The notes: a model not told the origin generated them from the sequence alone. DNA of 64,000 nucleotides from JAIBJN01 sp963748205 (GCA_963748205.1 CAVVIB010000022.1:1-64000); one strand, 5' to 3'; positions 1 to 9,590 are shown, counted from the first letter of the stretch. Program-made: numbers and translations.

Positions 1-1332
1 AGCGCGTTCGGCGTCCGCGTCGTCCTTCCGGGCGGGGCCGGGGATACCGCCGGCTCCGTGTCGGCGCCGCCGCGCGCCGGGGCGACACTCAACGGCTGGG
101 GCTACGGCGACGGCGCCGCCAGCGCGGGTTGGCTGAGCACGGGCGCCCGGACGAGCGCCGCGAGCTCGGCGACCGCGTCGGGCAGCGCCACCGTCCAGTC
201 CGTCTCGCTCTTCGGCGGGGAGATCACGGCTGACGCGGTCTTCGTCCGCGCCAACGCCCGCGCGTCCGGGAAGGCCGCCGACGGCTCGCTCGGCGACTCG
301 TCGGTCTCCAACCTCGTCGCGCTCGGGTCGTCGGTACAGGCCTCGCCCAACACGCGCGTCGCGCTCGGCGACTGGGGCTACATGGTCGTGCTCGAGCAGG
401 CGGTCGTCCGCCAGAACCAGGCGCGGCGCGGCTTCCGGGGGTTCGTGACCGGGCTGCACGTCGTCCTCACGGCCGCACACGGTGGCTTGCCCGCCGGGGC
501 GGAGATCATGGTGGGCTACGCCGAGGCTGCCGCGAGCGCCCGCAAGGCCGCTCCTCCTCCTCCGCCCGCTCCGCCGCCTCCGCCCCCGTCGACGAAGCCG
601 CCCGGCCAGGGCCCGCCGCGCGAGCCCGTGCCGACGCCGCCGGGAACGACGCCGCCTCCGACGGTCCAGAATCCGCCCCGGAACGTCCAGCCCAGGCTCA
701 CCGAGGCCGGCTACGTGTTCCCGGTCTACGGCCAGGCCTCGTTCGGCGACGACTTCGCCGCCGCCCGGGCCACGACCGGTTGGCACCACGGCAACGACAT
801 CTTCGCCCCGCTCGGCGCACCTGTCCTCGCGGTCGCCGACGGCACGCTCTTCCTCGTCGGCTGGAACGACGTCGGCGGCAACCGGCTCTGGCTCCGCGAC
901 GGCGCCGGCAACGAGTTCTACTACGCGCACCTCTCCGCCTTTTCGCCCATTGCGCGCGAGGGCGCCCAGGTGAAGGCCGGTGACGTGATCGGGTTCGTCG
1001 GTACGACGGGCGACGCGGTCGGCACGCCGCCGCACCTTCACTTCGAGATCCATCCGCTCGAGCTGCTCTGGATGGGCTACGACGGCGTGATCAACCCGTA
1101 CCCGTACCTGACCGCCTGGCTGCGCCTGGACGACATCGCCTTCGCCGGCTGGACGCCGCAGGCGGGCCGGGCGCCCGAGGCCGGCGCGGTGCTGCTCCAG
1201 GCCGACGACATCTCCTCGCTCTCCGGCCTGGGCGACGACTCGCTCTCGTCGTACCTCGTGGTGCCCGACCTGTTCGGGGAAGGGCAACCCGGCCCGACGA
1301 TCGTCGGGGCCGAAACGGGCTTCAGCGGCTAG
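1..1332 (+). CDS. M23 family metallopeptidase, 5' end outside window
   Basis: Zn-dependent endopeptidase of the lysostaphin/LytM type, expected to cut peptidoglycan cross-bridges outside the membrane. The reading frame is open to base 1, so the true start lies upstream; a GTG at 58 is only an internal candidate. From the window edge it has a beta-rich region of about 180 residues, a proline-rich linker (about 540-690 bp) and a C-terminal M23 domain with the metal-ligand motifs WHHGNDI and HLHFEIHP. A short tail of about 70 residues follows. The N-terminal part is not a family I recognise. M23 assignment is firm; whether it hydrolyses or only binds peptidoglycan is not known. Confidence 0.85.
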   Translation, partial: SAFGVRVVLPGGAGDTAGSVSAPPRAGATLNGWGYGDGAASAGWLSTGARTSAASSATASGSATVQSVSLFGGEITADAVFVRANARASGKAADGSLGDSSVSNLVALGSSVQASPNTRVALGDWGYMVVLEQAVVRQNQARRGFRGFVTGLHVVLTAAHGGLPAGAEIMVGYAEAAASARKAAPPPPPAPPPPPPSTKPPGQGPPREPVPTPPGTTPPPTVQNPPRNVQPRLTEAGYVFPVYGQASFGDDFAAARATTGWHHGNDIFAPLGAPVLAVADGTLFLVGWNDVGGNRLWLRDGAGNEFYYAHLSAFSPIAREGAQVKAGDVIGFVGTTGDAVGTPPHLHFEIHPLELLWMGYDGVINPYPYLTAWLRLDDIAFAGWTPQAGRAPEAGAVLLQADDISSLSGLGDDSLSSYLVVPDLFGEGQPGPTIVGAETGFSG

Positions 1333-1344
1333 CTAGGCCGCGCG

Positions 1345-1758
1345 CTAGCTCGAGCTGGCTTCGTTCGACTGGGACTCGAACGGCTGCTCGGGGCCCAGGA
1401 CCTTGTCCTTGAGCCACTTGCGCGTGTCCGGCCCGGTCGCCGGGTTGAAGAGGACGCCCAGCGTGATGCCGGCAAGAAGGATCGTGACGTTGCGCCCGGT
1501 GTGGGACTCCTTCCCCTGCACGCGCTCACCGGCCTTGCGCAACTCCTCGACGGCCTTCTTCAGCTCGTCCTGGATGTCCTTGTCCTTGGCGACGCGCAAA
1601 GCAACCGCCTGGGCACCCTGGTTGCCGAGCAGCTCGTCGTAGATGCCCCTCGCCGAGGCGTAGGCCTTCTTCACGTGGTCGTGGAGCTCATCGTCCTGAG
1701 CGATCCGCTCGACGTATGGCCGCGCGGTCTCGACGGCCCCGCTCATCTTGTCCTTCAT
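1345..1758 (-). CDS. YtxH-like small membrane protein
   Basis: A 137-residue, charged, helix-rich protein with one short hydrophobic segment near residues 95-110, followed by the pattern NPATGPDTRKWLKDK. That pattern resembles the YtxH-type motif, in which a membrane helix is followed by a G-x-x-TRK turn. The ATG at 1758 is preceded on the minus strand by AAAGGACTG, a plausible ribosome-binding site. It lies just downstream of lon with a 32-bp gap and could share its transcript. The function of YtxH-like proteins is poorly known; links to stress are an inference from the chaperone/protease neighbours. Confidence 0.6.
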   Translation of the reverse strand: MKDKMSGAVETARPYVERIAQDDELHDHVKKAYASARGIYDELLGNQGAQAVALRVAKDKDIQDELKKAVEELRKAGERVQGKESHTGRNVTILLAGITLGVLFNPATGPDTRKWLKDKVLGPEQPFESQSNEASSS

Positions 1759-1790
1759 GCCAGTCCTTTCGTCTTGTTCGCTGGGATTAT

Positions 1791-4172
1791 CTACCCGACC
1801 GCTGCCTGTGGAAACTCCCGTGCGTCGACGTGCGGGAACGCCGCGTCGAGCACTTGTTCGATCCGCTCCACCGGCACGAAGTTCATCGACTTGCGAACGT
1901 CCTTCGGGAGCTCCTCGAGATCGGGCTCGTTGTCCTTCGGGAGGATCACGGTCGAGATCTCCGCGCGCTCGGCGGCGAGCACCTTCGCTTTGACGCCCCC
2001 GATGGGGAGCACGAGGCCGGTGAGCGTGATCTCGCCCGTCATGGCGACATCCTCGGAGACCGGGATGCCCATCGCCAGCGAGGAGAGCGCGGTCGCCATG
2101 GCGATGCCTGCCGACGGGCCGTCCTTCGGGACGGCGCCGGCGGGAACGTGGATGTGGACGTCGCGCTCCTCGAACCAGTCCGAGGAGAGGCCGAGCTCGG
2201 CCGAATGTCCGCGCACCCAGGAGAGGGCGGCCTGCGCCGACTCGCGCATCACCTCGCCGATCTGGCCGGTGATCGTGAGCCTGCCCGAGCCGGGCATGGC
2301 GGTCGCCTCGACGAAGAGGACGTCGCCGCCCACCGGCGTGACCGCGAGGCCCGTGGCGACCCCGGGGTCGGACGTGCGCCTGCGCACCTCGGCGCGGAAG
2401 CGCGGCGGGCCGAGCCAGGACCGCAGGCGCCGCTCGTCTACGCGGGCGCCCTTGCGCTTGCCCTCTGCGATCTCGCGGGCGACCTTGCGGCAGATCGCCG
2501 CCAGCTCGCGGTCGAGGCTCCGGACGCCGGCTTCCCGCGTGTACTCGCGGATGAGGTGGCGCAGCGCGTTCTCGGAGATCGTCACTCGGCTGTTCTCGAG
2601 CCCGTGGGCCTCTAGCTGCTTCGGGACGAGATACGTCTTGGCGATGCCGACCTTCTCGTCCTCGGTGTAGCCGGCCAGGGGGATGATCTCCATGCGGTCG
2701 CGCAGCGGGCCGGGGATCGGCTCCAGCTGGTTCGCGGTGCAGATGAAGAGCACCTGCGAGAGGTCGAAGGGCAGGTCGAGGTAGTGATCGCGGAAGCTCG
2801 AGTTCTGCGCCGGGTCGAGCACCTCGAGCATCGCGCTCGAGGGGTCGCCGCGCCAGTCCGCGCCCATCTTGTCGATCTCGTCGATCATGAAGACCGGGTT
2901 CTTCGTGCCGGCGTCGCGGAGCGCGCGGATGATCGTGCCCGGCATCGCTCCCACGTAGGTACGGCGATGGCCGCGGATCTCGGACTCGTCGCGCACGCCG
3001 CCCACCGAGACGCGGACGAACTCGCGGCCGAGAGCGCGCGCGATCGACTGGCCCAGGGACGTCTTGCCGACACCGGGCGGGCCGACAAAGCACAGGATCG
3101 GGCCGGAGAGCTTGTTCGTGAGCTTCTGGACCGCCAGGTGCTCGAGGATCCGCTCCTTGACCTTGTCGAGGTCGTAGTGGTCCTCGTCGAGGATCGCGCG
3201 AGCGGCCTCGAGATCGAGGTCGTCCTCGGTCGTCTTGTCCCAGGGCAGGGAGATCAGCCACTCGAGGTACGTGCGGATCACGCCGTACTCGGCTGCGGCG
3301 GGTGGGAGCTTGGCGAGCCGGTCCAGCTCGCGCCGTGCGGCGCGCTCGGGCTCCTCGGGCAGCTTCGCCTCCTCCAACCGCGTGCGCAGCTCGGTGATCT
3401 CGGCCTGCTGCTCGTCGCCCTCTCCCAGCTCGTCCTGGATCGCCTTCAGCTGCTGGCGCAGGAAGTACTCCCGCTGAGACTTGTCCATCTCCTCCTGGAC
3501 CTGGGACTGGATCTTCGTCCCGAGCTCGACGACCTCGAGCTCGCGCGCGAGCGCGGCGCTCAGCTTGCGCAGCCGCTCCTGGACGTCGACGGCCTCGAGG
3601 AGCTCCTGCTTCTGCTCGGTCGTGAGACGGAGCGTCGACGCGATCAGGTTGGCGAGCCCGCTCGGCGACTCCGCGTTGGCAGCCGCGAGCAGCAGCTCTT
3701 CCGGGAGGTATGGCGAGGCCGAGATGATGCGGCCGAAGAGCGACTCGACGTTGTGCGCGAGCGCCTCGACCTCCAGCTCGGGGCCGGGGACGTCGGGAAG
3801 CTTGGTGAAGAGGCCCGCGAGGTAGGGCTCGGTCTGCTCGACGCTCTCGAGCTTCACGCGCTCGAGGCCCTGCACGAGCACCCTGAGGGTCCCGTCGGGG
3901 ACGCGCACCATCTTGTGCACCACCGCGGCGGTCCCCACCTCGTAGAGGTCATCCGCGCTGTCGGCCTCCTCCTCGGTCGAGCGGGAGGTGACGAGCGCGA
4001 TCGTCCGGTTCTCGCCGACGGCCTCGTCGATCAGGCGGATCGAGCGCTCCTGCCCGACGGCGAGCGGCGTCATCGAGTTGGGGAACACGACCGTCTCCCG
4101 CAGCGGGAGAATCGGCAGGAGCGAGGTGCCCTCGTCGAGCGTCTCGGGCGTGTGTTCCTCGACCACGCTCAC
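1791..4172 (-). CDS. lon: ATP-dependent protease Lon
   Basis: LonA-type protease of 793 residues, normal family length, that degrades misfolded and regulatory proteins in the cytoplasm. The N-terminal LON substrate domain begins at LLPILPLRETVVFPN (about residues 17-210). An AAA+ module follows with Walker A GPPGVGKTS and Walker B VFMIDEID. The C-terminal Ser-Lys protease domain has the catalytic serine in KDGPSAGIAMA and the conserved lysine in IGGVKAKVLAA. The ATG start overlaps the stop of the hsp20 gene by four bases (ATGA), so the two are translationally coupled. No frame damage is seen over 2.4 kb. Confidence 0.97.
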   Translation of the reverse strand: MSVVEEHTPETLDEGTSLLPILPLRETVVFPNSMTPLAVGQERSIRLIDEAVGENRTIALVTSRSTEEEADSADDLYEVGTAAVVHKMVRVPDGTLRVLVQGLERVKLESVEQTEPYLAGLFTKLPDVPGPELEVEALAHNVESLFGRIISASPYLPEELLLAAANAESPSGLANLIASTLRLTTEQKQELLEAVDVQERLRKLSAALARELEVVELGTKIQSQVQEEMDKSQREYFLRQQLKAIQDELGEGDEQQAEITELRTRLEEAKLPEEPERAARRELDRLAKLPPAAAEYGVIRTYLEWLISLPWDKTTEDDLDLEAARAILDEDHYDLDKVKERILEHLAVQKLTNKLSGPILCFVGPPGVGKTSLGQSIARALGREFVRVSVGGVRDESEIRGHRRTYVGAMPGTIIRALRDAGTKNPVFMIDEIDKMGADWRGDPSSAMLEVLDPAQNSSFRDHYLDLPFDLSQVLFICTANQLEPIPGPLRDRMEIIPLAGYTEDEKVGIAKTYLVPKQLEAHGLENSRVTISENALRHLIREYTREAGVRSLDRELAAICRKVAREIAEGKRKGARVDERRLRSWLGPPRFRAEVRRRTSDPGVATGLAVTPVGGDVLFVEATAMPGSGRLTITGQIGEVMRESAQAALSWVRGHSAELGLSSDWFEERDVHIHVPAGAVPKDGPSAGIAMATALSSLAMGIPVSEDVAMTGEITLTGLVLPIGGVKAKVLAAERAEISTVILPKDNEPDLEELPKDVRKSMNFVPVERIEQVLDAAFPHVDAREFPQAAVG

Positions 4173-4615
4173 GACTCGTCTTCCTTCTTGATCTTCAGGC
4201 GGATCGGCCCGGAGCTCCGCTGGCGCAGGGGGAGGACGATCGTCAGGAGCCCGTGCTCGTAGCTCGCCTCGGCCGCGCTCGTGTCGATGCCGTCGCCGAG
4301 CGCGAGGCGGCGCAGGAAGGGCCCGTAGTCGATCTCGATGTGCTCGTAGCGGCGCTCGCCTCCGGCCGGCCGCTGGCGCTGGCCCGAGATGACGAGCGCG
4401 CCCTCCGCGACCGAGATCTCGACCTTGTCCGGGTCGACCCCGGCGAGCTCGACGACCACGTGGACCGCAGGCGGGTCCTGGGTCCTGTAGACGTCGACAC
4501 GGGGCCGAAAGCCCGTGCGCTGCGGCGAGAGGCGGTGGTACCAGAGGTCGCTGAAGAGCTCCTCCATCTCACCTCTGAGTCGTTCCATGTCCTTGCGGGC
4601 AGCCATGCGCGACAA
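4169..4615 (-). CDS. Small heat-shock protein, Hsp20/alpha-crystallin family
   Basis: 148-residue ATP-independent holdase chaperone. The alpha-crystallin domain spans about residues 40-135: it opens with RPRVDVYRTQ, contains VELAGVDPDKVEISV, and ends with GLLTIVLPLR. The last residues carry an I-R-L motif in a lysine-rich tail. It is the first gene of a coupled hsp20-lon pair, which suggests that unfolded proteins are held and then degraded by products of one mRNA. Start codons at 4615 and at the methionine four codons later are both possible. No CIRCE or HAIR element was recognised upstream. Confidence 0.9.
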   Translation of the reverse strand: MSRMAARKDMERLRGEMEELFSDLWYHRLSPQRTGFRPRVDVYRTQDPPAVHVVVELAGVDPDKVEISVAEGALVISGQRQRPAGGERRYEHIEIDYGPFLRRLALGDGIDTSAAEASYEHGLLTIVLPLRQRSSGPIRLKIKKEDES

Positions 4616-4623
4616 TCGTAGCC

Positions 4624-4752
4624 ATGCCGCGCATCCTGAAAGTCGCCGGAGCCGGACTCGGGCTGGCCGCTTACGTCTGGGTCGCGGCCGTGCGGCTCGC
4701 TCCGGGTGTGCGCGCCCGCAAGGCCGCGCGGAGGTCGCTGCGCCGAAGTTGA
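4624..4752 (+). CDS. Possible small single-pass membrane protein (42 aa)
   Basis: Short open frame from ATG 4624 to TGA 4750-4752. It encodes 42 residues with a hydrophobic stretch (about residues 6-23, LKVAGAGLGLAAYVWVAA) followed by an Arg/Lys-rich tail. It begins nine bases after the divergent hsp20 start, with no clear Shine-Dalgarno sequence, so if real it would be leaderless. The topology is typical of small actinobacterial membrane proteins. No family is recognised, and a chance ORF cannot be excluded. Confidence 0.35.
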   Translation: MPRILKVAGAGLGLAAYVWVAAVRLAPGVRARKAARRSLRRS

Positions 4753-4802
4753 CCGTCGGCTAGTTTCGGGGACGTGGGCGCGAAGAGGCTGTCGGAGAGC
4801 TG

Positions 4803-6990
4803 ATGGAGCGCTGGACGCGGGCGATGATCCGCTATCGCTGGGCCGTGGTCGCGGTCTGGGCGGTCGTCTTCGTGGCCTCGATGGCCGCCACCGCGCGGCT
4901 CTCGGACCTGCTCACCAACCGCTTCTCGCTACCCGGGACGGACACGGCGAGAGCCGAGCAGATCCTCGAGGAGGAGTTCGGCCGCAAGACGACGGGGTCG
5001 TTCACGATCGTCGTGCGCGGCGAGCCCGGCTCCGCTCCCGAGCTGCTCGGGGAGGTACAGCAGGCGGCCGCCAGGGCCTCGGACGCGCTCCCGACGTCGG
5101 AGGTGGTGGTCGTGCAGCCGGTGTCGGACTCCGTCGTCACGGCCCTCCTCGTCTCGAACCTCGAGCCGGCGGACGCCAAGGGCCACACGGACGACATGCG
5201 CGAGGCGGTCGGCGAGATTTCCGGCGCGGAGGTGCTCGTCTCCGGCCAGGCGGCGATCGAGCACGACCTCGACCCCGTCTTCGCCGAGGACCTGTTCATC
5301 GGCGAGGTGCTCATCGCTGATCCCGATCGCGCTCCTCATCCTCGTCTTCGTCTTCGGGACGCTCGCCTTCCTGCTGCCGTTCCTCTTCGCGGCCGCGGCC
5401 ATCCCGACGACGCTCGGGATCATCTGGATCTTCGCGAACTTCATGGAGCTGACGACCTATCTCCAGAACCTCGTCATGCTGATCGGGTTCGGGATCGCGA
5501 TCGACTACTCGCTGCTCGTGGTCTATCGCTACCGCGAGGAGCTCGCGAAGGACGGCTCACGGGTCGACGCGATCGTCCGCACGATGGAGACCGCGGGCCG
5601 GGCGGTCGTCTTCTCGGGGTCGGCGGTCGGGATCGGCCTGGCGCTCATGCTGTTCATGCCGCTGCCTTTCATGCGCGGCTTCGGGATCGGCGGTCTCGTC
5701 ATCCCGCTCGTGTCCGTCGTCTGCGCGCTGACGCTTCTGCCCGTCCTCCTCTACTTCCTCGCCGCACCGCTCGACCGGGTGCGCCTGATCCCGAGGCGCG
5801 TCGCGGAGCGCCGCGCCGACGACGAGTCGAACATGTGGGTGCGCCTCTCGCGGACGATCATGCGGCGCCCTGCACTCGTCGCCGCAACGACGACGTCGTT
5901 CCTCCTCCTGCTGGCGCTGCCGGTGCTCACGCTCGAGGTCGGCCCGGGCTCCAACGAGGGCATCCCACAGGACCTCGAGGGCATCCGCGGGCTCAACATC
6001 GTCTCGGAGGAGGTCGGCGACGGGGCTCTGGCCCCGACCGCGTTGGTGATCGACACCGCGCGGCCGGGCGGCCTCGAGGACCCGGACGTCCAGGTCGCGC
6101 TCGAGCGGCTCGAGGAGGGGCTTCGGGCCGATCCCGAGGTCGCGCGCGTGACGTTCGACCCCGAGAGCCCGCAGAGCGTCGACCCGACGGGGCAATACCT
6201 CCACCTCGAGGTCACGGGGAGGAGCGAGTACGGCGTTCCGACCGCGCTCGACTTCGTCGACCGGCTGCGCGACGACATCGTCCCGGCGGCCGGCTTCCCC
6301 GACAACATGAGCGTGTACGCCGGCGGCGGCCCGCCGAGCGGCGTCGACTTCCTCGACGTCACGTACGGCGCCTTCCCCTGGCTCGTCCTCGGCGTCCTGC
6401 TCCTGACCTACGTGCTGCTTCTGCGGGCGTTCAGATCGCTTCTGATCCCGCTCAAGGCGATCATCCTCAACCTCCTGTCGATCGGCGCCGCCTACGGCCT
6501 GCTCGTCGTCTTCTTCAAGTGGGGCGGTGCCGACTGGCTCGGGCTCATCTCGTTCGACCAGATCGAGGGCTGGATCCCCGTCTTCGTCTTCGCGATGGTC
6601 TTCGGGCTCTCGATGGACTACGAGGTCTTCCTCGTCAGCCGCATGCGGGAGGAGTGGGACGAGACCCACGACAACGTGCGCGCGGTCTCCCTCGGCCTCG
6701 CCAAGACCGGGCGGATCGTCACCGCGGCCGGCCTGATCATGTTCGCCGCGTTCATGGGCTTCGTGGCCGGGTCGATCGTCGGCCTCCAGCAGTTCGGCTT
6801 CGGCCTCGCCACGGCGATCCTCATCGACGTGACGATCGTGCGTGCGCTGCTCGTACCGAGCGCGATGGCGCTCTTCGGCCGCTGGAACTGGTGGCTTCCG
6901 GCGCCGGTGGCGCGCGTGTTCTTCGTGAAGCCTTCGCCGCTCGAGCCGAAGGCTCCGGCGCGGCCCGCGCCGAGCGTTTCCGGCCGCTAG
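4803..6990 (+). CDS. MMPL family (RND-like) transporter, one frameshift
   Basis: Proton-driven exporter of the MMPL family, about 728 residues once corrected, normal length. The first transmembrane helix lies at residues 10-32, followed by a periplasmic loop. A first membrane block contains GFGIAIDYSLLVVYRYREE, a second periplasmic domain follows, and the second membrane block contains VFGLSMDYEVFLVSRMREE. These paired D-Y motifs carry the proton-relay aspartates. One extra base near 5317 moves the reading frame; removing it gives GEVLIAIPIALLILVF without a gap. An SD-like GGAGAG precedes ATG 4803. The substrate is unknown; lipids or hydrophobic compounds are typical for the family. Confidence 0.85.
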
Positions 6991-7041
6991 AGGCGGCTCG
7001 TTCTTCTCGGTTACTCCGCGCCTCGGCGAGAGGTTCCCGAT

Positions 7042-7047
7042 TAGGCT
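7042..7047 (+). promoter_or_regulatory. -10 element of the macro-domain gene
   Basis: TAGGCT fits TAnnnT and sits eight bases before ATG 7056. There is no Shine-Dalgarno sequence, consistent with a leaderless or nearly leaderless transcript. Confidence 0.35.
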
Positions 7048-7055
7048 GTCGCGCC

Positions 7056-7549
7056 ATGGAGCTCGAGGTCGTCGAGGGCAACATCGCCACGCTGGAGGTG
7101 GACGCGATCGCCAACGCTGCCAACAACCATCTCTGGATGGGCGCAGGCGTGGCCGGCGCGATCAAGGGCGCCGGAGGCGACGAGATCGAGCGCGAGGCGG
7201 TCGCGAAAGGCCCGATCGAGATCGGCGACGCGGTCGCCACCGGCGCCGGGAGCCTGCCCGCCGAAGCACGTGATCCACGGCGCCGTCATGGGCCAGGACC
7301 TGCGCACCGACGCCGAGCTCGTCCGGAAGACGACCAGGCGGACGCTCGAGGTGGCCGAGGAGCTGGGCGCACGCTCGGTCGCGCTACCCGCCTTCGGAAC
7401 GGGCGTCGGGGGCTTTCCGCTCGAGGAGTGCGCGGCGATCATGGTCGACGTGGTGCGCTCGCACGAGCCCGGGATCGCTCGAGCGCGTCGTCTTCGCGGT
7501 CTACGGCGACGAGGCCGAGGACGCCTTCCGCAGCGCGCTGGCCGAGTAG
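7056..7549 (+). CDS. Macro domain protein, two frameshifts
   Basis: Single macro domain of about 163 residues after correction, expected to bind ADP-ribose or to remove it (O-acetyl-ADP-ribose or ADP-ribosyl-protein deacylation). Visible family motifs are VDAIANAANNHLWMGAGVAGAI near the N-terminus (the N-A-A-N ribose contact and the Gly-rich loop) and LPAFGTGVGGFP near the C-terminus (phosphate loop). One extra base near 7258 and another near 7471 break the frame; correcting both gives LPAKHVIHGAVMG and HEPGSLERVVFAVYGDE and a stop at 7547-7549. It is the gene just before the rhamnose cluster, but no functional link is evident. Confidence 0.82.
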
Positions 7550-7561
7550 CATCAGGCCGGC

Positions 7562-8362
7562 ATGGAGGGTGGAGGCATTCGCGCGCGCGGTTTGATCTGC
7601 GCCGGGGGAGAGGCGACCCGCCTCCAGGAGCTGACCCGGATCACGAACAAGCACCTGCTGCCCGTCGGCCGTTGGCCGATGGTCTACTACCCGCTCCAGC
7701 TCATGCAGTCGCTGGGGATCCGCGACGTGCTCCTCGTCACGGGCCAGGGCCACGCCGGCGACTTCATCGACCTGCTCGGCGACGGCCGCGTGCAGGAGCG
7801 GGGCGGGGACGGGCTCCTCTTCGACCTCGATCTGACCTACAAGGTGCAGACCGAGCCGGGCGGGATCGCGCAGGTGGTCGGGATGGCCGAGTCGTTCGCC
7901 GCCGGCGAGAGCCTCGTGGTCTGTCTCGGGGACAACATCTTCGAGCACGCCGAGTCCGGCGCCGTCGGGTCGTGGGCCTCCGATCCCGACGGGGCGCTGA
8001 TCTTCGTCAAGGACGTGCCCGACCCGGAGCGCTTCGGGGTGGTCGTCTACGGCGAGGACGGTGGCGTCACGGACGTGGTCGAGAAGGCGGGCGTCGTCGA
8101 CACGCGCTACGACTCGCCGCCGTCCAACGACGCGGTCGTCGGGCTCTACTGCTACCCGCCGGACGTCTTCGAGATCATCCGCGGGCTCGCGCCGTCCTCG
8201 CGCGGCGAGCTCGAGATCACCGACGTGAACCGCTCGTACGCGGAGCAGGGGCGGCTGCGCTCGGCGCGCGTGAGCGGCTGGTGGCACGACGCAGGGACGC
8301 ACGAGGCGCTCGGCGAGATCGGGAACCTCATCGACGACACGGGCGCGAACAAGCCGGCGTGA
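7562..8362 (+). CDS. rmlA: Glucose-1-phosphate thymidylyltransferase (RmlA)
   Basis: First enzyme of dTDP-L-rhamnose synthesis: joins dTTP and glucose-1-phosphate to give dTDP-glucose. 266 residues, slightly shorter than the roughly 290 usual for RmlA. The nucleotidyltransferase signature reads GGEATRLQELTRITNKHLLPV, with Ala in place of the usual Gly before TRL and the conserved KHLLPV lysine retained. Further family motifs are VVCLGDNIF, the catalytic Asp region, and GWWHDAGTHEAL near the end. It starts the rml operon, and its stop overlaps the GTG start of rmlC. Confidence 0.92.
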   Translation: MEGGGIRARGLICAGGEATRLQELTRITNKHLLPVGRWPMVYYPLQLMQSLGIRDVLLVTGQGHAGDFIDLLGDGRVQERGGDGLLFDLDLTYKVQTEPGGIAQVVGMAESFAAGESLVVCLGDNIFEHAESGAVGSWASDPDGALIFVKDVPDPERFGVVVYGEDGGVTDVVEKAGVVDTRYDSPPSNDAVVGLYCYPPDVFEIIRGLAPSSRGELEITDVNRSYAEQGRLRSARVSGWWHDAGTHEALGEIGNLIDDTGANKPA

Positions 8363-8820
8363 TCGACGGGATCCAGATCCTGCCGCTGCGCTACTTCCGC
8401 GACGAGCGCGGCTGGTTCGTCGAGGTGCGGCGCGAGAGCCTCCTTCCGCATCGCACCCTGCAGACCAACGTCTCCTTCTCGCGCAAGGGCGTGATCAGGG
8501 GCCTCCACTACCACGAGCGCGGCCAGGACGACCTCTTCGCGTGCCTGACGGGCACCGCCCGTGTCGTCGTGCTCGACCGCGAGACGGACGAGACCTTCAC
8601 CCTCGACATCGGCGAGGACAACCCGGTTGCGGTGTACGTCCCGGGCCGGCACGCGCACGGCTTCGAGGCGCTCACGGATCTCCTCTTCTGCTACCACGTC
8701 ACGCGCGAGTACGACCCCGCCGATCCGGACGAGCACGGGATTCCCTGGGACGACCCGCGCGTCAAGCACCTGTGGAGCACGGACAAGCCGATCCTCTCGG
8801 AGCGCGACAGCGCGTCCTGA
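8359..8820 (+). CDS. rmlC: dTDP-4-dehydrorhamnose 3,5-epimerase (RmlC-like)
   Basis: Cupin-fold epimerase that inverts C3 and C5 of dTDP-4-keto-6-deoxyglucose. 153 residues, shorter than the classical RmlC of about 180. The active-site histidine lies in VIRGLHYHERGQDD and the cupin core in YVPGRHAHGFEAL, matching the family's G-x-A-H-G-F. The start is the GTG at 8359, overlapping the rmlA stop as GTGA, which indicates translational coupling. The C-terminal HGIPWDDPRVKHLW is the usual end-region motif. The closely related 3-epimerases cannot be fully excluded, but the rmlA/rmlD/rmlB neighbours argue for rhamnose. Confidence 0.9.
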   Translation: MIDGIQILPLRYFRDERGWFVEVRRESLLPHRTLQTNVSFSRKGVIRGLHYHERGQDDLFACLTGTARVVVLDRETDETFTLDIGEDNPVAVYVPGRHAHGFEALTDLLFCYHVTREYDPADPDEHGIPWDDPRVKHLWSTDKPILSERDSAS

Positions 8821-9590
8821 TCACGGGCGCCGGCGGCCAGCTCGGCGTCGCGCTCCAGGAGGTGTTCCCGGACGCCGACGCGCGCCTGCGGGCCGACCTG
8901 GACGTGACGCGCCCGGTCGCCGTCGACCCGCCGCCGGGGCTCGTCCTCCACGCCGCCGCCTGGACGGACGTGGACGGGGCCGAAGCCGACGAGGAGGGCG
9001 CCCTCCTCGCCAACGTCGAGGGGACGCGCAACGTCGCCGCCCTGGGTGCGCCGGTCGTCTACTTCTCCTCGGATTACGTCTTCGACGGCTCGAAGCAGGA
9101 GCCGTACGTCGAGTCGGACGCGCCGGCACCGACCTCGGCGTACGGGCGCTCCAAGCTGCTCGGGGAGCAGGAGGTGCGCGAGGGTTGGATCGTGCGCAGC
9201 TCGTGGCTCTTCGGCTGGACGGGCCACAACTTCGTGCGCACGATGCTGCGGCTGGGCCGGGAGCGCGACGAGGTGAGCGTCGTGGCCGACCAGCGCGGGT
9301 GCCCCACCTTCGTCGGCCACCTGGCCGCCGCGACGCGCGAGCTCGTGGAGCTGCCCGGCGGCGTCTGGCACGTGGCCGCGGGCGGTGAGGCCACATGGGC
9401 GGAGTTCGCGGAGGCGATCTTCGAGGAGGCCGGCCTCGACTGCCGTGTCGTCCCGATCACGACGGAGGAGCTCGGTCGCCCGGCGCCCCGGCCGGCGTAC
9501 TCCGTCCTGCGGAGCGAGCGCGAGGGCGCGCCGCAGCTCCCGCACTGGCGCGAGGGGCTCCGTGAGTGCCTCCAGCGCCTCGCCGTGTGA
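8772..9590 (+). CDS. rmlD: dTDP-4-dehydrorhamnose reductase (RmlD)
   Basis: NAD(P)H-dependent SDR that makes dTDP-L-rhamnose. The Rossmann motif ITGAGGQLG is near the start, the catalytic Y-x3-K in SAYGRSKLLGE, and the SSDYVFDG motif before it. About 260 residues from the Rossmann start. The start is unclear: homologues begin two or three residues before LITGAGGQLG, but there is no ATG, GTG or TTG there. The nearest legal in-frame start is GTG 8772, which would overlap rmlC by 49 bp; CTG 8817 or a lost base are alternatives. Confidence 0.9.
   Translation: MEHGQADPLGARQRVLITGAGGQLGVALQEVFPDADARLRADLDVTRPVAVDPPPGLVLHAAAWTDVDGAEADEEGALLANVEGTRNVAALGAPVVYFSSDYVFDGSKQEPYVESDAPAPTSAYGRSKLLGEQEVREGWIVRSSWLFGWTGHNFVRTMLRLGRERDEVSVVADQRGCPTFVGHLAAATRELVELPGGVWHVAAGGEATWAEFAEAIFEEAGLDCRVVPITTEELGRPAPRPAYSVLRSEREGAPQLPHWREGLRECLQRLAV

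Noticed and set aside
1345..3261. Long minus-strand frame running through lon into the YtxH-like gene
   Set aside because: Only the last 137 codons make protein sense; the remainder is an out-of-frame Lon product rich in Arg and Pro.
2784..4262. Long plus-strand open frame opposite lon
   Set aside because: Antisense frame of a complete Lon gene; its Leu/Glu/Arg-rich translation is the usual GC-rich mirror product with no domain.
5557..6669. Long minus-strand frame opposite the MMPL gene
   Set aside because: Mirror of the transporter sequence with no start context or recognisable protein.
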